A DNA stretch of 64,000 nucleotides from DTKD01 sp050948905 (lineage in GTDB: Bacteria > Armatimonadota > UBA5829). Position 1 is the first letter of the stretch; each line of letters starts with the position of its first letter. The stretch spans positions 1,922,001 to 1,986,000 of the forward strand of contig JBMNES010000001.1 in assembly GCA_050948905.1 (NCBI GenBank). Direction: 5' to 3'. The notes below the pieces were generated by a model that was not told where the DNA came from, did no database searches, and saw nothing but the letters and a program-made list of their open reading frames with translations. Of the stretch, positions 9,058 to 17,884 are shown in pieces. Made by a program: the position numbers and the translations under genes.

Positions 9058-10071
9058 TCAGGCTTCCTTCTCGCCGATTGCAGCAGCCGGCACGGCAATC
9101 GAGTCGCGGATGGTGCCCACCACTCCCCGTCCGGCAGCTTCCTTGGCCGCTCTTACTGCGCTGGTTATAGCCCTGGCCTTCGAACGGCCGTGACAAATTA
9201 TACAAACCCCGTTCAACCCCAGCAGCGGCGCCCCGCCATACTCGCTATAGTCCAAATTCTTTTTAATGCGCCCTAAAAACGGCTTCAACATCGCAAGGGG
9301 AATATATGCCAAAGGATGCGCGTGCAGTTCCTCTTTAATCAGCCTTTCGAGGTAATCCGCAAGCCCTTCCGCCGTCTTCAGCGCCACATTGCCCGCAAAT
9401 CCATCGCACACCACTACATCCGCTCTGCCAGAGAACAGGTCGCAGCCCTCGACATTACCGATGAAATTGATCGCCGTCGTCGTAAGAGCTTCGTGCGCAG
9501 CTTTAATCACATCGTTGCCCTTGGATTTCTCCTCACCGACAGACAGCAGGCCAACTCGTGGTTGCGCAATGGACAGCACCTTCTCAGCATATACGCTGCC
9601 CATAACCGCAAATTGTTTGAGGTTCTCCGCCGAGCAATTCACCACGGCCCCCGCGTCCAGCAGCACCGTCCCGCCTCCCGGACTTGGCATAACGCTCGCA
9701 ATAGCAGGGCGATCAATGCCGGATATTCTCCCCAAACGAAGTGCCGCCACAGCCATTGCCGCAGCGGTATTTCCGGCACAGACCATAGCATCCGCCTGTC
9801 CTTCTTTGACGAGCGAAGCCGCCACCACCACCGACGCATCTTTGCGGGTGCGTATGGCGGAGGCGTGTTCGTCCATGGCGATCATCTCGGAGGCGTGACG
9901 AATCATAACGCTGCTCGATCGGGCTGATTCAGGCGGTAGGCAAGACTTGATCCTGGCCTCATCACCGACCAGAATTACGTCCACGCCGTGCAGTTTACTT
10001 CCCAGAGCAGCGCCCTTCACGATTTCCGAAGGCGCAAAATCACCGCCCATCGCGTCAACGGCAATTACCAT
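9058..10071 (-). CDS. plsX: Phosphate acyltransferase
   Basis: A 337-residue peripheral membrane enzyme that makes acyl-phosphate from acyl-ACP, feeding PlsY in phospholipid synthesis. The N-terminus VIAVDAMGGDFAPSEIVKGA, the GNTAAAMAVAALRLGRI segment and the CDGFAGNVALKTAEG segment are family signatures. The order rpmF-plsX-fabH is widely conserved in bacteria. The 97-base gap before fabH holds only a short six-base-pair inverted repeat. Confidence 0.96.
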   Translation of the reverse strand: MVIAVDAMGGDFAPSEIVKGAALGSKLHGVDVILVGDEARIKSCLPPESARSSSVMIRHASEMIAMDEHASAIRTRKDASVVVAASLVKEGQADAMVCAGNTAAAMAVAALRLGRISGIDRPAIASVMPSPGGGTVLLDAGAVVNCSAENLKQFAVMGSVYAEKVLSIAQPRVGLLSVGEEKSKGNDVIKAAHEALTTTAINFIGNVEGCDLFSGRADVVVCDGFAGNVALKTAEGLADYLERLIKEELHAHPLAYIPLAMLKPFLGRIKKNLDYSEYGGAPLLGLNGVCIICHGRSKARAITSAVRAAKEAAGRGVVGTIRDSIAVPAAAIGEKEA

Positions 10072-10105
10072 CCGTGAGCTACCTCAGCGTAGTGCGGTGA
10101 CAAAA

Positions 10106-10306
10106 TTACTCAGATCCCTTCTTATGCTTCTCCTTGACTTCGACCACAAGGCGGCCTTTGTAGAAGCCACAGGACGGGCACACATGGTGGGAAAGCGCCG
10201 GCGCATGACAGCGCGGGCATTCAGAGACGCCCGGCAGGCTCAGTTTATAATGAGTCCTGCGCAAGCGCGTTCTCTGATTAGAATGTCGTCTTTTTGGTAA
10301 AGGCAT
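10106..10306 (-). CDS. rpmF: 50S ribosomal protein L32, zinc-ribbon form
   Basis: A 66-residue ribosomal protein. The basic N-terminus (PLPKRRHSNQRTRLRR) and two CxxC pairs (CPRCH and CPSCG) define the zinc-binding form of L32. It sits between yceD and plsX, its classical position. Confidence 0.97.
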   Translation of the reverse strand: MPLPKRRHSNQRTRLRRTHYKLSLPGVSECPRCHAPALSHHVCPSCGFYKGRLVVEVKEKHKKGSE

Positions 10307-10376
10307 TTAGTTCTCCTGCTTGGAAGCACGAAGCCGAAAACGAAAGCCACAGCAGCAGCCTTCCGCTCACAACTCC

Positions 10377-10925
10377 CTAACTTTCCGATTCATCTTTGAA
10401 CAACGACCCCAATGCGCCAAACGGGGATTCATTAACCTCATCCACCGCACACTCACAGGATCGATCGTTCAGGTTTACTCCACACCGCGGGCAGAGGCCC
10501 TTACAAACCTCGTCGCACAGCGGCTTTATCGGCACATTTACAAGTATCGACTGTCTCAAATACTCGCCGAGATCGAAAATATTATCTATAAACAGAGGCT
10601 CAACCTCTTCGTCGAGCAGCTCTTCATCTTCCGTTTCACCAGCCCCCATAGCCCACGGCTGGCCTTCAAGTGGCAACGATTCCTCAATGACTGACTCGAC
10701 CGGCATCCTGTAGGCGCTCAGGCACCGCGCGCATTCGAGCTCAACCACACTACGAAACTTGCCACGAACATCGATAGTCCGGCCCGTGTTGCTGAAGGTG
10801 ATATCACCCGTAATCGGCTCCACACATTTCAGCCCGCTCTCGGCGTCCACTATCGGTTCTTCATTTAACTCTAACTTGATACGCTTGCCCAGGTGGGCAG
10901 CGATTTCGCTAAGGTCCAGCTTCAT
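10377..10925 (-). CDS. yceD: YceD/DUF177 family protein
   Basis: A 182-residue protein of the YceD (DUF177) family, almost always encoded just upstream of rpmF and linked to 23S rRNA maturation in known members. Cysteine pairs are visible in LECARCLSAY near residue 70 and in CPRCGVNLNDRSCEC near residue 155, suggesting a metal site. Between them lies an acidic stretch (ETEDEELLDEEVEPLFIDN). I placed the start at the second ATG (MKLDLSEIAAH), the usual family start. Using the first ATG adds four residues. Confidence 0.85.
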   Translation of the reverse strand: MKLDLSEIAAHLGKRIKLELNEEPIVDAESGLKCVEPITGDITFSNTGRTIDVRGKFRSVVELECARCLSAYRMPVESVIEESLPLEGQPWAMGAGETEDEELLDEEVEPLFIDNIFDLGEYLRQSILVNVPIKPLCDEVCKGLCPRCGVNLNDRSCECAVDEVNESPFGALGSLFKDESES

Positions 10926-11007
10926 TTCACACCCCACACCAGGTCCAACCTATCAAACGCCCATCCATTTTACCACAAAAACACCAGCCACGTAAAAGGC
11001 CAATTTT

Positions 11008-11049
11008 CGGTTATCGGTGGTCGGTTGTCGGTTGACGGTTATCGGTTGT
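11008..11049. repeat. Six tandem heptamers, consensus CGGTTRT
   Basis: The seven-base units are CGGTTAT, CGGTGGT, CGGTTGT, CGGTTGA, CGGTTAT and CGGTTGT, directly head to tail. Because the unit is seven bases and the region is non-coding, copy number could vary without affecting a protein. Confidence 0.85.
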
Positions 11050-11055
11050 TCTGAT

Positions 11056-11081
11056 GGGTGGCAATCTCCGAATTGCCACCC
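11056..11081. repeat. Hairpin repeat, loop TCTCCGAA (copy A)
   Basis: GGGTGGCAA and TTGCCACCC form a perfect nine-base stem around the loop TCTCCGAA. The copy at 11101 is identical and starts 45 bases further on, so this is a tandem duplication. Confidence 0.85.
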
Positions 11082-11100
11082 CAACACCAACTCTCCTGAT

Positions 11101-11126
11101 GGGTGGCAATCTCCGAATTGCCACCC
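11101..11126. repeat. Hairpin repeat, loop TCTCCGAA (copy B)
   Basis: This is the identical tandem copy of the hairpin at 11056-11081, a nine-base stem with the same eight-base loop. Confidence 0.85.
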
Positions 11127-11137
11127 CAACACCGATT

Positions 11138-11157
11138 CGGCGATCTCCGAATCGCCG
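11138..11157. repeat. Hairpin repeat, loop TCTCCGAA (copy C)
   Basis: CGGCGA and TCGCCG form a perfect six-base stem around the same loop TCTCCGAA. The arms differ completely from copies A and B while the loop is unchanged. Confidence 0.8.
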
Positions 11158-11281
11158 TTTCCTTTTGCATGACACAATCTCTCGCGACCTTCGATCACGT
11201 CTCCGACAGCATGCAATCGAAGCAACCAATCTCCGGCTTTCGCTTCTTTCGCGCTTTCGCGTTATTCCCTTCCGAAAGAAA

Positions 11282-12493
11282 TCACGCCCCCGCCAACACC
11301 TCAGCGGTCTCCCTTGCGATCATCCGCTCTTCATTTGTCGGGATCACCAAGACCCTAACAGCACTCGAATCCGCGCTCAAATCCGCCGGACCACGCAGGG
11401 TATTATTCTTTTCTTCATCGAGCGAAACACCTAAAAACTCCAGGCCTTCGCATACCCGCTTCCGGACGTCAGAGCTGTTCTCCCCGATCCCGCCGGTAAA
11501 CACCACCGCGTCAAGTCCGCCCATAGCAGTTGTATATGCGCCTATATACTTTTTAATCCGATAACAGAACAACTCCAAAGCCAGATTCGCTCTGTAATTA
11601 CCCTCGTCGGCGGCTTTCTCGACGTCTCGCATATCACTCGATACCCCACTGACACCCAACAGCCCGCTCTTTTTGTTGATAATGTCATCAATCTCGTTGG
11701 GTATAGCGTGAAGCTCTTTTGCGAGGAACACCAAAATCGCCGGGTCTAAGTCTCCAGCACGAGTTCCCATCACAAGCCCCTCGGCGGGAGTCATTCCCAT
11801 ACTGGTGTCGACAGATTTACCCCCGACCACAGCTGTCAGACTACATCCATTGCCGAGGTGACAGGAGATAATTCGCGTCTTATCCGGTTCCAGGCCAGCC
11901 TCTTTGAGTATGTTTTGTGCCTGGCCAGAGACGTATTTATGCGAGGTGCCGTGAAAACCATAGCGCCTTACGCCATAATCCGTATAATATTTATACGGCA
12001 GCGCATACATATAAGCATAATCCGGAATAGTCGCGTGAAACGCCGTATCAAAGACCGCCACCTGCGGGATACCCGGCATCATACTCATACAAGCCCGGAT
12101 TCCCTTCAGGTTCGCCGGGTTATGCAGCGGGGCCAACTGAGTCAGCTTCTCTATCTCAGCAGCCACTGCCTCATCGACGAGTGTCGGCTGTACAAACTTC
12201 TCGCCACCATGCACAACCCTGTGGCCCACCGCCGAAATCTCACCAATACTGCCCACAGCGCCGCACGCCTTATCGGTCAGCAATTCAAATACGTGCTCCA
12301 TCGCCTCGGCGTGATCGGCCATCTCGACATCGACCTGTCTCTCGCCACAAAACGATTCATGGGTAATCTTGCCGCCGCCACCAACCACTCCAATCCGCTC
12401 GGCAAGACCCTTCGACAGGACTTCCTCCGAGTCAGACTCAATTAATTGATATTTCAGCGACGAACTGCCGCTGTTCAAAACCAGTATCTTCAA
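11282..12493 (-). CDS. ackA: Acetate kinase
   Basis: A 403-residue ASKHA-fold kinase that interconverts acetyl phosphate plus ADP and acetate plus ATP. The N-terminal MKILVLNSGSSSLKYQL, the GYRVVHGGE-like segment (AVGHRVVHGGEKF), FHGTSHKYVS and the C-terminal FTGGIGENS are all present. It follows pta by about 40 bases, giving the usual acetate production or assimilation pair. Confidence 0.97.
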   Translation of the reverse strand: MKILVLNSGSSSLKYQLIESDSEEVLSKGLAERIGVVGGGGKITHESFCGERQVDVEMADHAEAMEHVFELLTDKACGAVGSIGEISAVGHRVVHGGEKFVQPTLVDEAVAAEIEKLTQLAPLHNPANLKGIRACMSMMPGIPQVAVFDTAFHATIPDYAYMYALPYKYYTDYGVRRYGFHGTSHKYVSGQAQNILKEAGLEPDKTRIISCHLGNGCSLTAVVGGKSVDTSMGMTPAEGLVMGTRAGDLDPAILVFLAKELHAIPNEIDDIINKKSGLLGVSGVSSDMRDVEKAADEGNYRANLALELFCYRIKKYIGAYTTAMGGLDAVVFTGGIGENSSDVRKRVCEGLEFLGVSLDEEKNNTLRGPADLSADSSAVRVLVIPTNEERMIARETAEVLAGA

Positions 12494-12534
12494 TGCAGCA
12501 CCCTTTATTATTTATTGTCTGACGACCTCTTCGC

Positions 12535-13536
12535 CTAACAACCCAGCGATTGCACCGCCGTAATCGCCGCAACGTTCACGATATCGTCCGCATTGCAGCC
12601 CCTCGAAAGGTCATTGACCGGCTTGCGAATACCCTGCAGCACAGGGCCATAAGCCTCAGCCTTGGCCAGCCTCTCCGTCAGTTTATAACAAATATTACCA
12701 GAATTGAGATCCGGGAAAATCAACACGTTGGCCTTTCCCGCAACCGCACTTCCTGGCGCCTTCGACGCGCCGATCCAGTCCACAAGCGCCGCGTCCGCCT
12801 GAAGTTCTCCGTCAATCAGCATCTCAGGGGCGCGTTCCTTTGCGATCCGCGTAGCCTCAATAACCTTATCCGCCAATGGGTCCTTAGCGCTTCCCTTAGT
12901 CGAGAAACACAACATCGCCACTCTCGGCTCAAACCCCAGCAGCGTCTCCATAGTCTTCGCGCTCTGGATAGCTATCTCCGCCAACTGTTCAGAGTCAGGG
13001 TTAATGACCAACCCCGAATCGGCGTAAATAAAGACCCCATTTTCCCCATACTCACAATTTGGGACAATCATTATAAAAAACGAGGAAACCAGCTTACAGC
13101 CCGGCGCCGTCCGCAATATCTGAAGTGCAGGTCGCACCGTATCCGAAGTCGAGTGCGTCGCCCCCGACACCTGCCCATCCGCCTCATCGGAGTAGACCAT
13201 CATACACCCGAAGTGCAGAGGGTCCCCCACGATCTCATACGCCTGCTCCTGGGTTATGCCCTTCGCTTTTCTAAGCTCATAAAAACTCTTAGCATACTCT
13301 TCGCGCAGAGGAGATTTTATCGGATCAACTATCCGACACCCCGATACATCAACTCCCGCTTCCTTGCTTGCTGCAGCGATTTTATCTTCCTCGCTCACCA
13401 GCACCACCTGGGCCAATCCCTGGTCCAGAATCTTACGAGCGGCGATCACCGTCCGAACGTCGTCCGCTTCCGGCAAGACGATTCGCTTCTGAGCGGCTCT
13501 TGCCTTGTTGTAGATTGTCTCCATTACGTTTGGCAT
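12535..13536 (-). CDS. pta: Phosphate acetyltransferase
   Basis: A 333-residue enzyme of the short PTA_PTB type, which exchanges CoA and phosphate between acetyl-CoA and acetyl phosphate. Family segments include RIVLPEADDVRTV near the N-terminus, SGATHSTSDTVRPALQI, and MLCFSTKGSAKDPLADKVIEA. It lacks the long N-terminal regulatory domain of enterobacterial Pta. It is paired with ackA downstream. Confidence 0.96.
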   Translation of the reverse strand: MPNVMETIYNKARAAQKRIVLPEADDVRTVIAARKILDQGLAQVVLVSEEDKIAAASKEAGVDVSGCRIVDPIKSPLREEYAKSFYELRKAKGITQEQAYEIVGDPLHFGCMMVYSDEADGQVSGATHSTSDTVRPALQILRTAPGCKLVSSFFIMIVPNCEYGENGVFIYADSGLVINPDSEQLAEIAIQSAKTMETLLGFEPRVAMLCFSTKGSAKDPLADKVIEATRIAKERAPEMLIDGELQADAALVDWIGASKAPGSAVAGKANVLIFPDLNSGNICYKLTERLAKAEAYGPVLQGIRKPVNDLSRGCNADDIVNVAAITAVQSLGC

Positions 13537-13679
13537 TTCATACTCCCGGACATCAGTCCAACGATCCCAAGAGCGTCAGAGCATCATACTGACACACGAC
13601 AAGGTGGCGACCCGAAAGCCACCACCTGGAATTCAGCTTCTCCGACGTCTCGACTCTATGACGTCACGACGAATTATTG

Positions 13680-14270
13680 CTATCTTCTAACCCCGCGCCC
13701 CGCAGGAATTGTCGCCTCTAAAGGTTGCTGTGAGTGAATCCTTACCTCCAGCCTCTCTCTGCCCTTCTGCAAAGTGCCCATAACGTTGGCCAGGTGGTTC
13801 TCCATTGAGGCAAGCACTTCCCGAGCATACTCGTCGGCTCCCCGCCTGATCTCCCGGGCAGATGCCTCAGCATTCGCAACGAGGTCCTGAGCCTGGGCCT
13901 TGGCCAGTCGATTGATCTCACTGGTCTCGATCAGCTTGGCCGCCATCTGTCTCGCCTCATCAACTATCCTGTTGGATTCCTCCACAGCCCTCTCGGTAAT
14001 AATTGCAGCCTCTTCCTTTGCAGCAGAGACGATCTTGTCCGAATCGCTCGCCACCCGACAGGCACGCCTTACTTCGTCCGGCAGCGACGCACGAACCTTA
14101 TTGGTCAGCATGTGGAACTCTTCGAGGTCCATTCCCCATGCTCTACCAAAAAATGAATAGGTATTTTCCGCCAACTCCTCCAGGCTGTCCAGCAGCTTCA
14201 AAATGTCCTCGTGTGAACCTCTGCTGCTCATAAAAGAGGGTCTTTGAACCACGATTTGTTCATCACTCAT
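13680..14270 (-). CDS. Coiled-coil protein of unknown function between coaD and pta
   Basis: A 196-residue soluble protein with no signal peptide or membrane segment. From about residue 75 to 175 it is a long alanine/glutamate/arginine-rich helix (AAKEEAAIITERAVEESNRI and following) likely to form a coiled coil, resembling the stalk of ATP synthase subunit b or DivIVA-type proteins. The N-terminal part contains a conserved-looking LDSLEELAENTYSFFGRAWG segment. It lies between coaD and pta in the housekeeping run. I do not recognise a function; a structural or division-related role is only a guess. Confidence 0.6.
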   Translation of the reverse strand: MSDEQIVVQRPSFMSSRGSHEDILKLLDSLEELAENTYSFFGRAWGMDLEEFHMLTNKVRASLPDEVRRACRVASDSDKIVSAAKEEAAIITERAVEESNRIVDEARQMAAKLIETSEINRLAKAQAQDLVANAEASAREIRRGADEYAREVLASMENHLANVMGTLQKGRERLEVRIHSQQPLEATIPAGRGVRR

Positions 14271-14345
14271 TTTTCGTGCTCTCCCTGCTATAGTATTGAA
14301 GTGACAACCAGCCGAGTCACCGGCCTTGTCAAATATTGTAACAGA

Positions 14346-14834
14346 TTACTGGTGTTTTACCTTCTCAAATAAAATCTTTTCGACCCCATCAGGCACCAAT
14401 CCGGATACGTCCGAGTTCAATTCAGCCAACTGCTTGACCATACTCGAACTGAGAAACAAATACTCTGCGCTGGTCATCATAAACATAGTCTCGATCTGAT
14501 CGTCAAGCTTTTTGTTCATCAAAGCCTGCTGCAGTTCATACTCAAAGTCCGAGACAGCCCGCAAACCCTTGATTATAAGACGCGCATCGCGTTTTCGCGC
14601 ATATTCTACCGTTAATCCGTGGAAATAGTCTACCTCAACATTCTCTAAGTGTCTACATGCTAAACGAAGAAGATCGACTCTTTCTTGCGCGTCAAACATC
14701 GACTTCTTCTCCAGATTCACAGCCACAGCCACCACAAGCTCATCAACCAGCTTCGCAGCCCGTTCGATAATATCCAAATGCCCGTTTGTAACCGGGTCAA
14801 AAGATCCTGGATAAATTGCTTTCATAGTCTCCAT
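14346..14834 (-). CDS. coaD: Phosphopantetheine adenylyltransferase
   Basis: A 162-residue nucleotidyltransferase of coenzyme A synthesis, which adenylates 4'-phosphopantetheine. The HIGH-like motif is within YPGSFDPVTNGHLDIIERA. Further segments are KGLRAVSDFEYELQQALMNK and the C-terminal FLSSSMVKQLAEL, all typical of CoaD. The ATG three codons downstream (MKAIYPGSF) is an equally plausible start. It lies ten bases after recG. Confidence 0.96.
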   Translation of the reverse strand: METMKAIYPGSFDPVTNGHLDIIERAAKLVDELVVAVAVNLEKKSMFDAQERVDLLRLACRHLENVEVDYFHGLTVEYARKRDARLIIKGLRAVSDFEYELQQALMNKKLDDQIETMFMMTSAEYLFLSSSMVKQLAELNSDVSGLVPDGVEKILFEKVKHQ

Positions 14835-14844
14835 CGCCAGCCGG

Positions 14845-16983
14845 TCAACTCACCGCCACCAACTCAAACGCCTCATATTTTTTCAGTATATCTCTGCGCA
14901 ACCTCGCAAACGCCGGGCTAGCCAGGTTAGGATCCTTCTCTATCGTAGCAAAAGCCTCTTTGCGAGCGATTTCAAGGATCGGAATATCTCTAAAGATATC
15001 CGCTATGGTCAACGCCGGCAACCCGCTCTGCTTCGTCCCGTAAAACTCTCCCGGCCCCCTCAGCTTCAGATCCTCTTCGGCGATAACAAACCCATCGTTG
15101 GTAGAGGACATAGTGGTCATCCGGGTTACGGAGTCGGCGCTGTTGCCCTCACAAATCATAACACAATATGATTGTTCGCTGCCACGCCCCACACGTCCTC
15201 TAAGTTGATGTAATTGAGCAAGCCCAAATCTGTCCGCGTCCTCAATCACCATCACCGTCGCATTCCGCACATCCACCCCGACCTCGATAACCGTAGTTGA
15301 AACCAGGATATGTATCTCCCCTGCTCTGAATGACGCCATAACAGCGTCTTTTTCCTCGGATTTCATCCCTCCGTGCAGTAACCCGATTTTGAGATCAGGA
15401 AATATTTCATTCTGCAGATACTCAGCAAGCTCGGTCGCCGCTCTCACCTGCAACTTTTCGCTCTCTTCTATTAACGGACAAACCACGTAAGCCTGCCTGC
15501 CCTGGTCGATCAGCGTCCGCACCGCAGCATATACCTTCTTTCTCTCGCCATATTGCTTCCAGTGCGTCTTAACCGGTTTTCGGCCAGGCGGTAGCTCGTC
15601 TATTATCGAGATATCCAAATCCCCGTAAACAGTCAGGGTAAGAGTTCTGGGAATCGGGGTAGCGGTCATAACCAGCATATCCGGCATCAGGCCCTTCTCC
15701 ATCAACGCAGCCCTCTGCATCACCCCAAATCTATGCTGTTCATCGACGATCACCAGCCCCAGATTACGAAACTCCACGCCTTCCTGAATGAGCGCGTGCG
15801 TCCCTATCACAATCTGAGTCTGCCCGGATGCAACCCTATCGTTGACCTCCCTGCGGTTCTTGCTCTTCAAGCTGCCCGTTAACAGGTCCACCCTTATGCC
15901 CATCAGGTCGTGGTCGCCCAGCAGATTGGATATCCCCAGGTAATGTTGCTCGGCCAATATCTCAGTAGGGGCCATCAGCGCCGCCTGATAACCATTCTTA
16001 ACAGCTATCAACATAGCAGCCAGCGCAACCGCAGTCTTACCCGAACCCACATCACCCTGTAACAGTCGATTCATACACGTAGGCCGCGCCATATCCGCCG
16101 CAATTTCCCCAATCACGCGCATCTGAGCACCTGTCAGCTCAAACGGCAGCAGTGCATCCAGTTCCCTGTCGAAATCAGCAGGTATGCTGAACTGAATTCC
16201 CCTGCCAGGAGCCTCAATTCCGTGCTTGCGCATAGCCAGGGCCAGTTGGAGCATAAACAACTCCTCAAACACCAGCCTCTTACGTGCAGCCTGCAGAGCC
16301 TCTTCAGTGTCGGGAAAATGTATGTTCCGGACAGCGCTTTGAATATCCATCAGCCCCAGCCGTTTCCGCAATTCATCCGGTAGGGTTTCTTCCAATAGTC
16401 CTACATATTTCTCCAGCGCGCCAGCAATAATTTTTCTGAGATTTATCTGAAATATGCCTTCGGTGAGGGGATATATCGGCACTATGCGGAGAGTGGTCAG
16501 TGAGTCCTCCGCCTCCGACCACAACTCGACCTCCGGGGACGACATCTCCACCCCCCAACGGCCGACCTGCACTGTGCCATACGCGACGATCTCCCGACCC
16601 TTTAACTTCAGAAACTGATCTTTTCGGTATTTCTGATTAAACCACGTCAGCACCACGCACCCGCTGCCGTCCTCAACGACCACTTTGGTCAACATCAATC
16701 GTCCCCTGGTCGGCACATTTTCGGCAGTGATAACCGTACCTCGCACTGTAGCAGCCTCTCCGTGCTGCAAACCAGCAATGCGTGCGAAGTGAGTGCGGTC
16801 TTCGTATCGTCGGGGATAGTGGCGGATCAGATCCTCGGCGGTTTCGATGTTGAGCCTTTTCAACAGAGGCGCTATTCGAGGTCCAACCCCTTTGACGAAC
16901 TGAGCTTCCGTATCAAGCGACCGTTTTACGGGCGCCGACGAGGGTGATTTGTTGACAGATTTAGAAGCGGCGGAGTTGGCCAT
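14845..16983 (-). CDS. recG: ATP-dependent DNA helicase RecG
   Basis: A 712-residue superfamily 2 helicase that remodels stalled forks and branched DNA. The N-terminal wedge/OB domain (about residues 25-200) precedes the helicase core. Visible motifs are Walker A in LLQGDVGSGKTAVAL, the DEQH box in VIVDEQHRFGVMQR, TATPIPRTL, and motif VI in QLRGRVGRGSEQSYC. The N-terminus has about 20 extra low-complexity residues before the TEAQFVKGVGPRIAPLLKRL start of the conserved region. It appears to head the minus-strand run. Confidence 0.96.
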   Translation of the reverse strand: MANSAASKSVNKSPSSAPVKRSLDTEAQFVKGVGPRIAPLLKRLNIETAEDLIRHYPRRYEDRTHFARIAGLQHGEAATVRGTVITAENVPTRGRLMLTKVVVEDGSGCVVLTWFNQKYRKDQFLKLKGREIVAYGTVQVGRWGVEMSSPEVELWSEAEDSLTTLRIVPIYPLTEGIFQINLRKIIAGALEKYVGLLEETLPDELRKRLGLMDIQSAVRNIHFPDTEEALQAARKRLVFEELFMLQLALAMRKHGIEAPGRGIQFSIPADFDRELDALLPFELTGAQMRVIGEIAADMARPTCMNRLLQGDVGSGKTAVALAAMLIAVKNGYQAALMAPTEILAEQHYLGISNLLGDHDLMGIRVDLLTGSLKSKNRREVNDRVASGQTQIVIGTHALIQEGVEFRNLGLVIVDEQHRFGVMQRAALMEKGLMPDMLVMTATPIPRTLTLTVYGDLDISIIDELPPGRKPVKTHWKQYGERKKVYAAVRTLIDQGRQAYVVCPLIEESEKLQVRAATELAEYLQNEIFPDLKIGLLHGGMKSEEKDAVMASFRAGEIHILVSTTVIEVGVDVRNATVMVIEDADRFGLAQLHQLRGRVGRGSEQSYCVMICEGNSADSVTRMTTMSSTNDGFVIAEEDLKLRGPGEFYGTKQSGLPALTIADIFRDIPILEIARKEAFATIEKDPNLASPAFARLRRDILKKYEAFELVAVS

Positions 16984-17558
16984 TGGGTCTCTCGTTCAAG
17001 GCACATTATATGGTCGAATTAACCTCCATGTCAAGCATACTCGCGTGTTACAGGCGGCTGTTCAATTTACGCTCGGCCGCCACATTTTTTGCAGTTTTGG
17101 TTTATTCTCATCCTTGACACGGCAATATTCATAGGGTATACTCCGAATATAATACCAGTAATTATGCTGGGTTTCCTCAGAAGTCAAGAAGACAAGAGGC
17201 AGAGGATTATTCTCGGAGGATTCCGGCCCGCTGAAAGGATGTGCGGATTCCGTCGGAATCAAAACTGGGAGGTTCCAAGGCCAATCAGGCCTGGCAGATC
17301 AACTGCTATACAACTTACTTCGGTCTCAGGCTGTCGCAGCGCCCAATGCAGATAGCCATCTTCGATAAAACGCTAATAAATTGCAGGCGGGATCAACTGT
17401 TACACGCAGTAGCCCCGTTGTATTTGGCATCAGCGCTGCTCAGCCCATGTATCGCAGGGGGATAAGCTCCCCTCGAGTTCATATCGATACCTGTTATTTG
17501 GTTCGACAACCGCAGCTATCGTTTTACAGACAGCCCCGGTTGTGAAAGGAGAGACTTC
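16984..17558. other. Long gene-poor leader upstream of the LuxR-type gene
   Basis: About 575 bases without a convincing gene. A near-consensus plus-strand promoter lies at 17114-17142, so the following regulator would have a leader of about 410 bases. The leader contains the small hairpin GATTCCGTCGGAATC around 17248 and two imperfect direct repeats containing GATCAACTG (about 17297 and 17392). Short open frames on the plus strand here look non-coding: they have no ribosome binding site and no recognisable similarity. Confidence 0.6.
17114..17142 (+). promoter_or_regulatory. Near-consensus sigma70-type promoter
   Basis: TTGACA (17114-17119) and TATACT (17137-17142) are separated by exactly 17 bases. 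The expected start of transcription is near 17149, reading towards the LuxR-type gene at 17559. Confidence 0.75.
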
Positions 17559-17822
17559 GTGGCAATCGAGCAATCTGACAATAACCAGAAAAATAGAGTA
17601 GTAAAGCTGACCAAACGCGAGACCCAGGTTCTATCACTTGTATTGGAAGGAAAAAGCTCACGCGAAGTGGCTTTTGCACTATTTTGCAGCAAGCGCACCG
17701 TCGACTATCATCTCACCAAGATTTACGAAAAACTGGAAGTGTCTAATCGAGTTCAGGCGATGCGCCGGGCCGCTTTGTTGGGGCTAATCGAGGTAGGCCA
17801 GCCGGAAAGAACCGCTGTCTAG
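17559..17822 (+). CDS. Small LuxR/GerE-type DNA-binding regulator
   Basis: An 87-residue protein made up almost entirely of a LuxR-type helix-turn-helix domain (about residues 17-80). KLTKRETQVLSLVLEGKSSR begins the fold and CSKRTVDYHLTKIYEKLEV forms the recognition region. There is no receiver or sensor domain, so it resembles stand-alone GerE-like regulators. The GTG start is preceded by AAAGGAG. It is monocistronic behind a long leader and a strong promoter. Its target genes cannot be told from the sequence. Confidence 0.85.
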   Translation: MAIEQSDNNQKNRVVKLTKRETQVLSLVLEGKSSREVAFALFCSKRTVDYHLTKIYEKLEVSNRVQAMRRAALLGLIEVGQPERTAV

Positions 17823-17884
17823 CCGGAATATCCGTTGCTTCTGCGTTTCAGACCACAAGCCTGTCTGCCGTTTCTACCTGCGTG

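Larger units (their letters stand above)
10926..11281. other. Repeat-rich intergenic region between ackA and yceD
   Basis: About 356 bases with no convincing gene. It holds six tandem copies of a seven-base unit (11008-11049), three hairpins with the loop TCTCCGAA (11056-11157), and a pyrimidine-rich CTTTCGC stretch around 11230-11265 that recurs near 30.6 kb and 38.4-38.7 kb. No clear promoter was seen. Confidence 0.7.

Noticed and set aside
17089..17465. Two overlapping small open frames in the leader of the LuxR-type gene
   Set aside because: Neither has a ribosome binding site or a recognisable sequence, and they lie across a promoter and hairpins, so the region looks non-coding.
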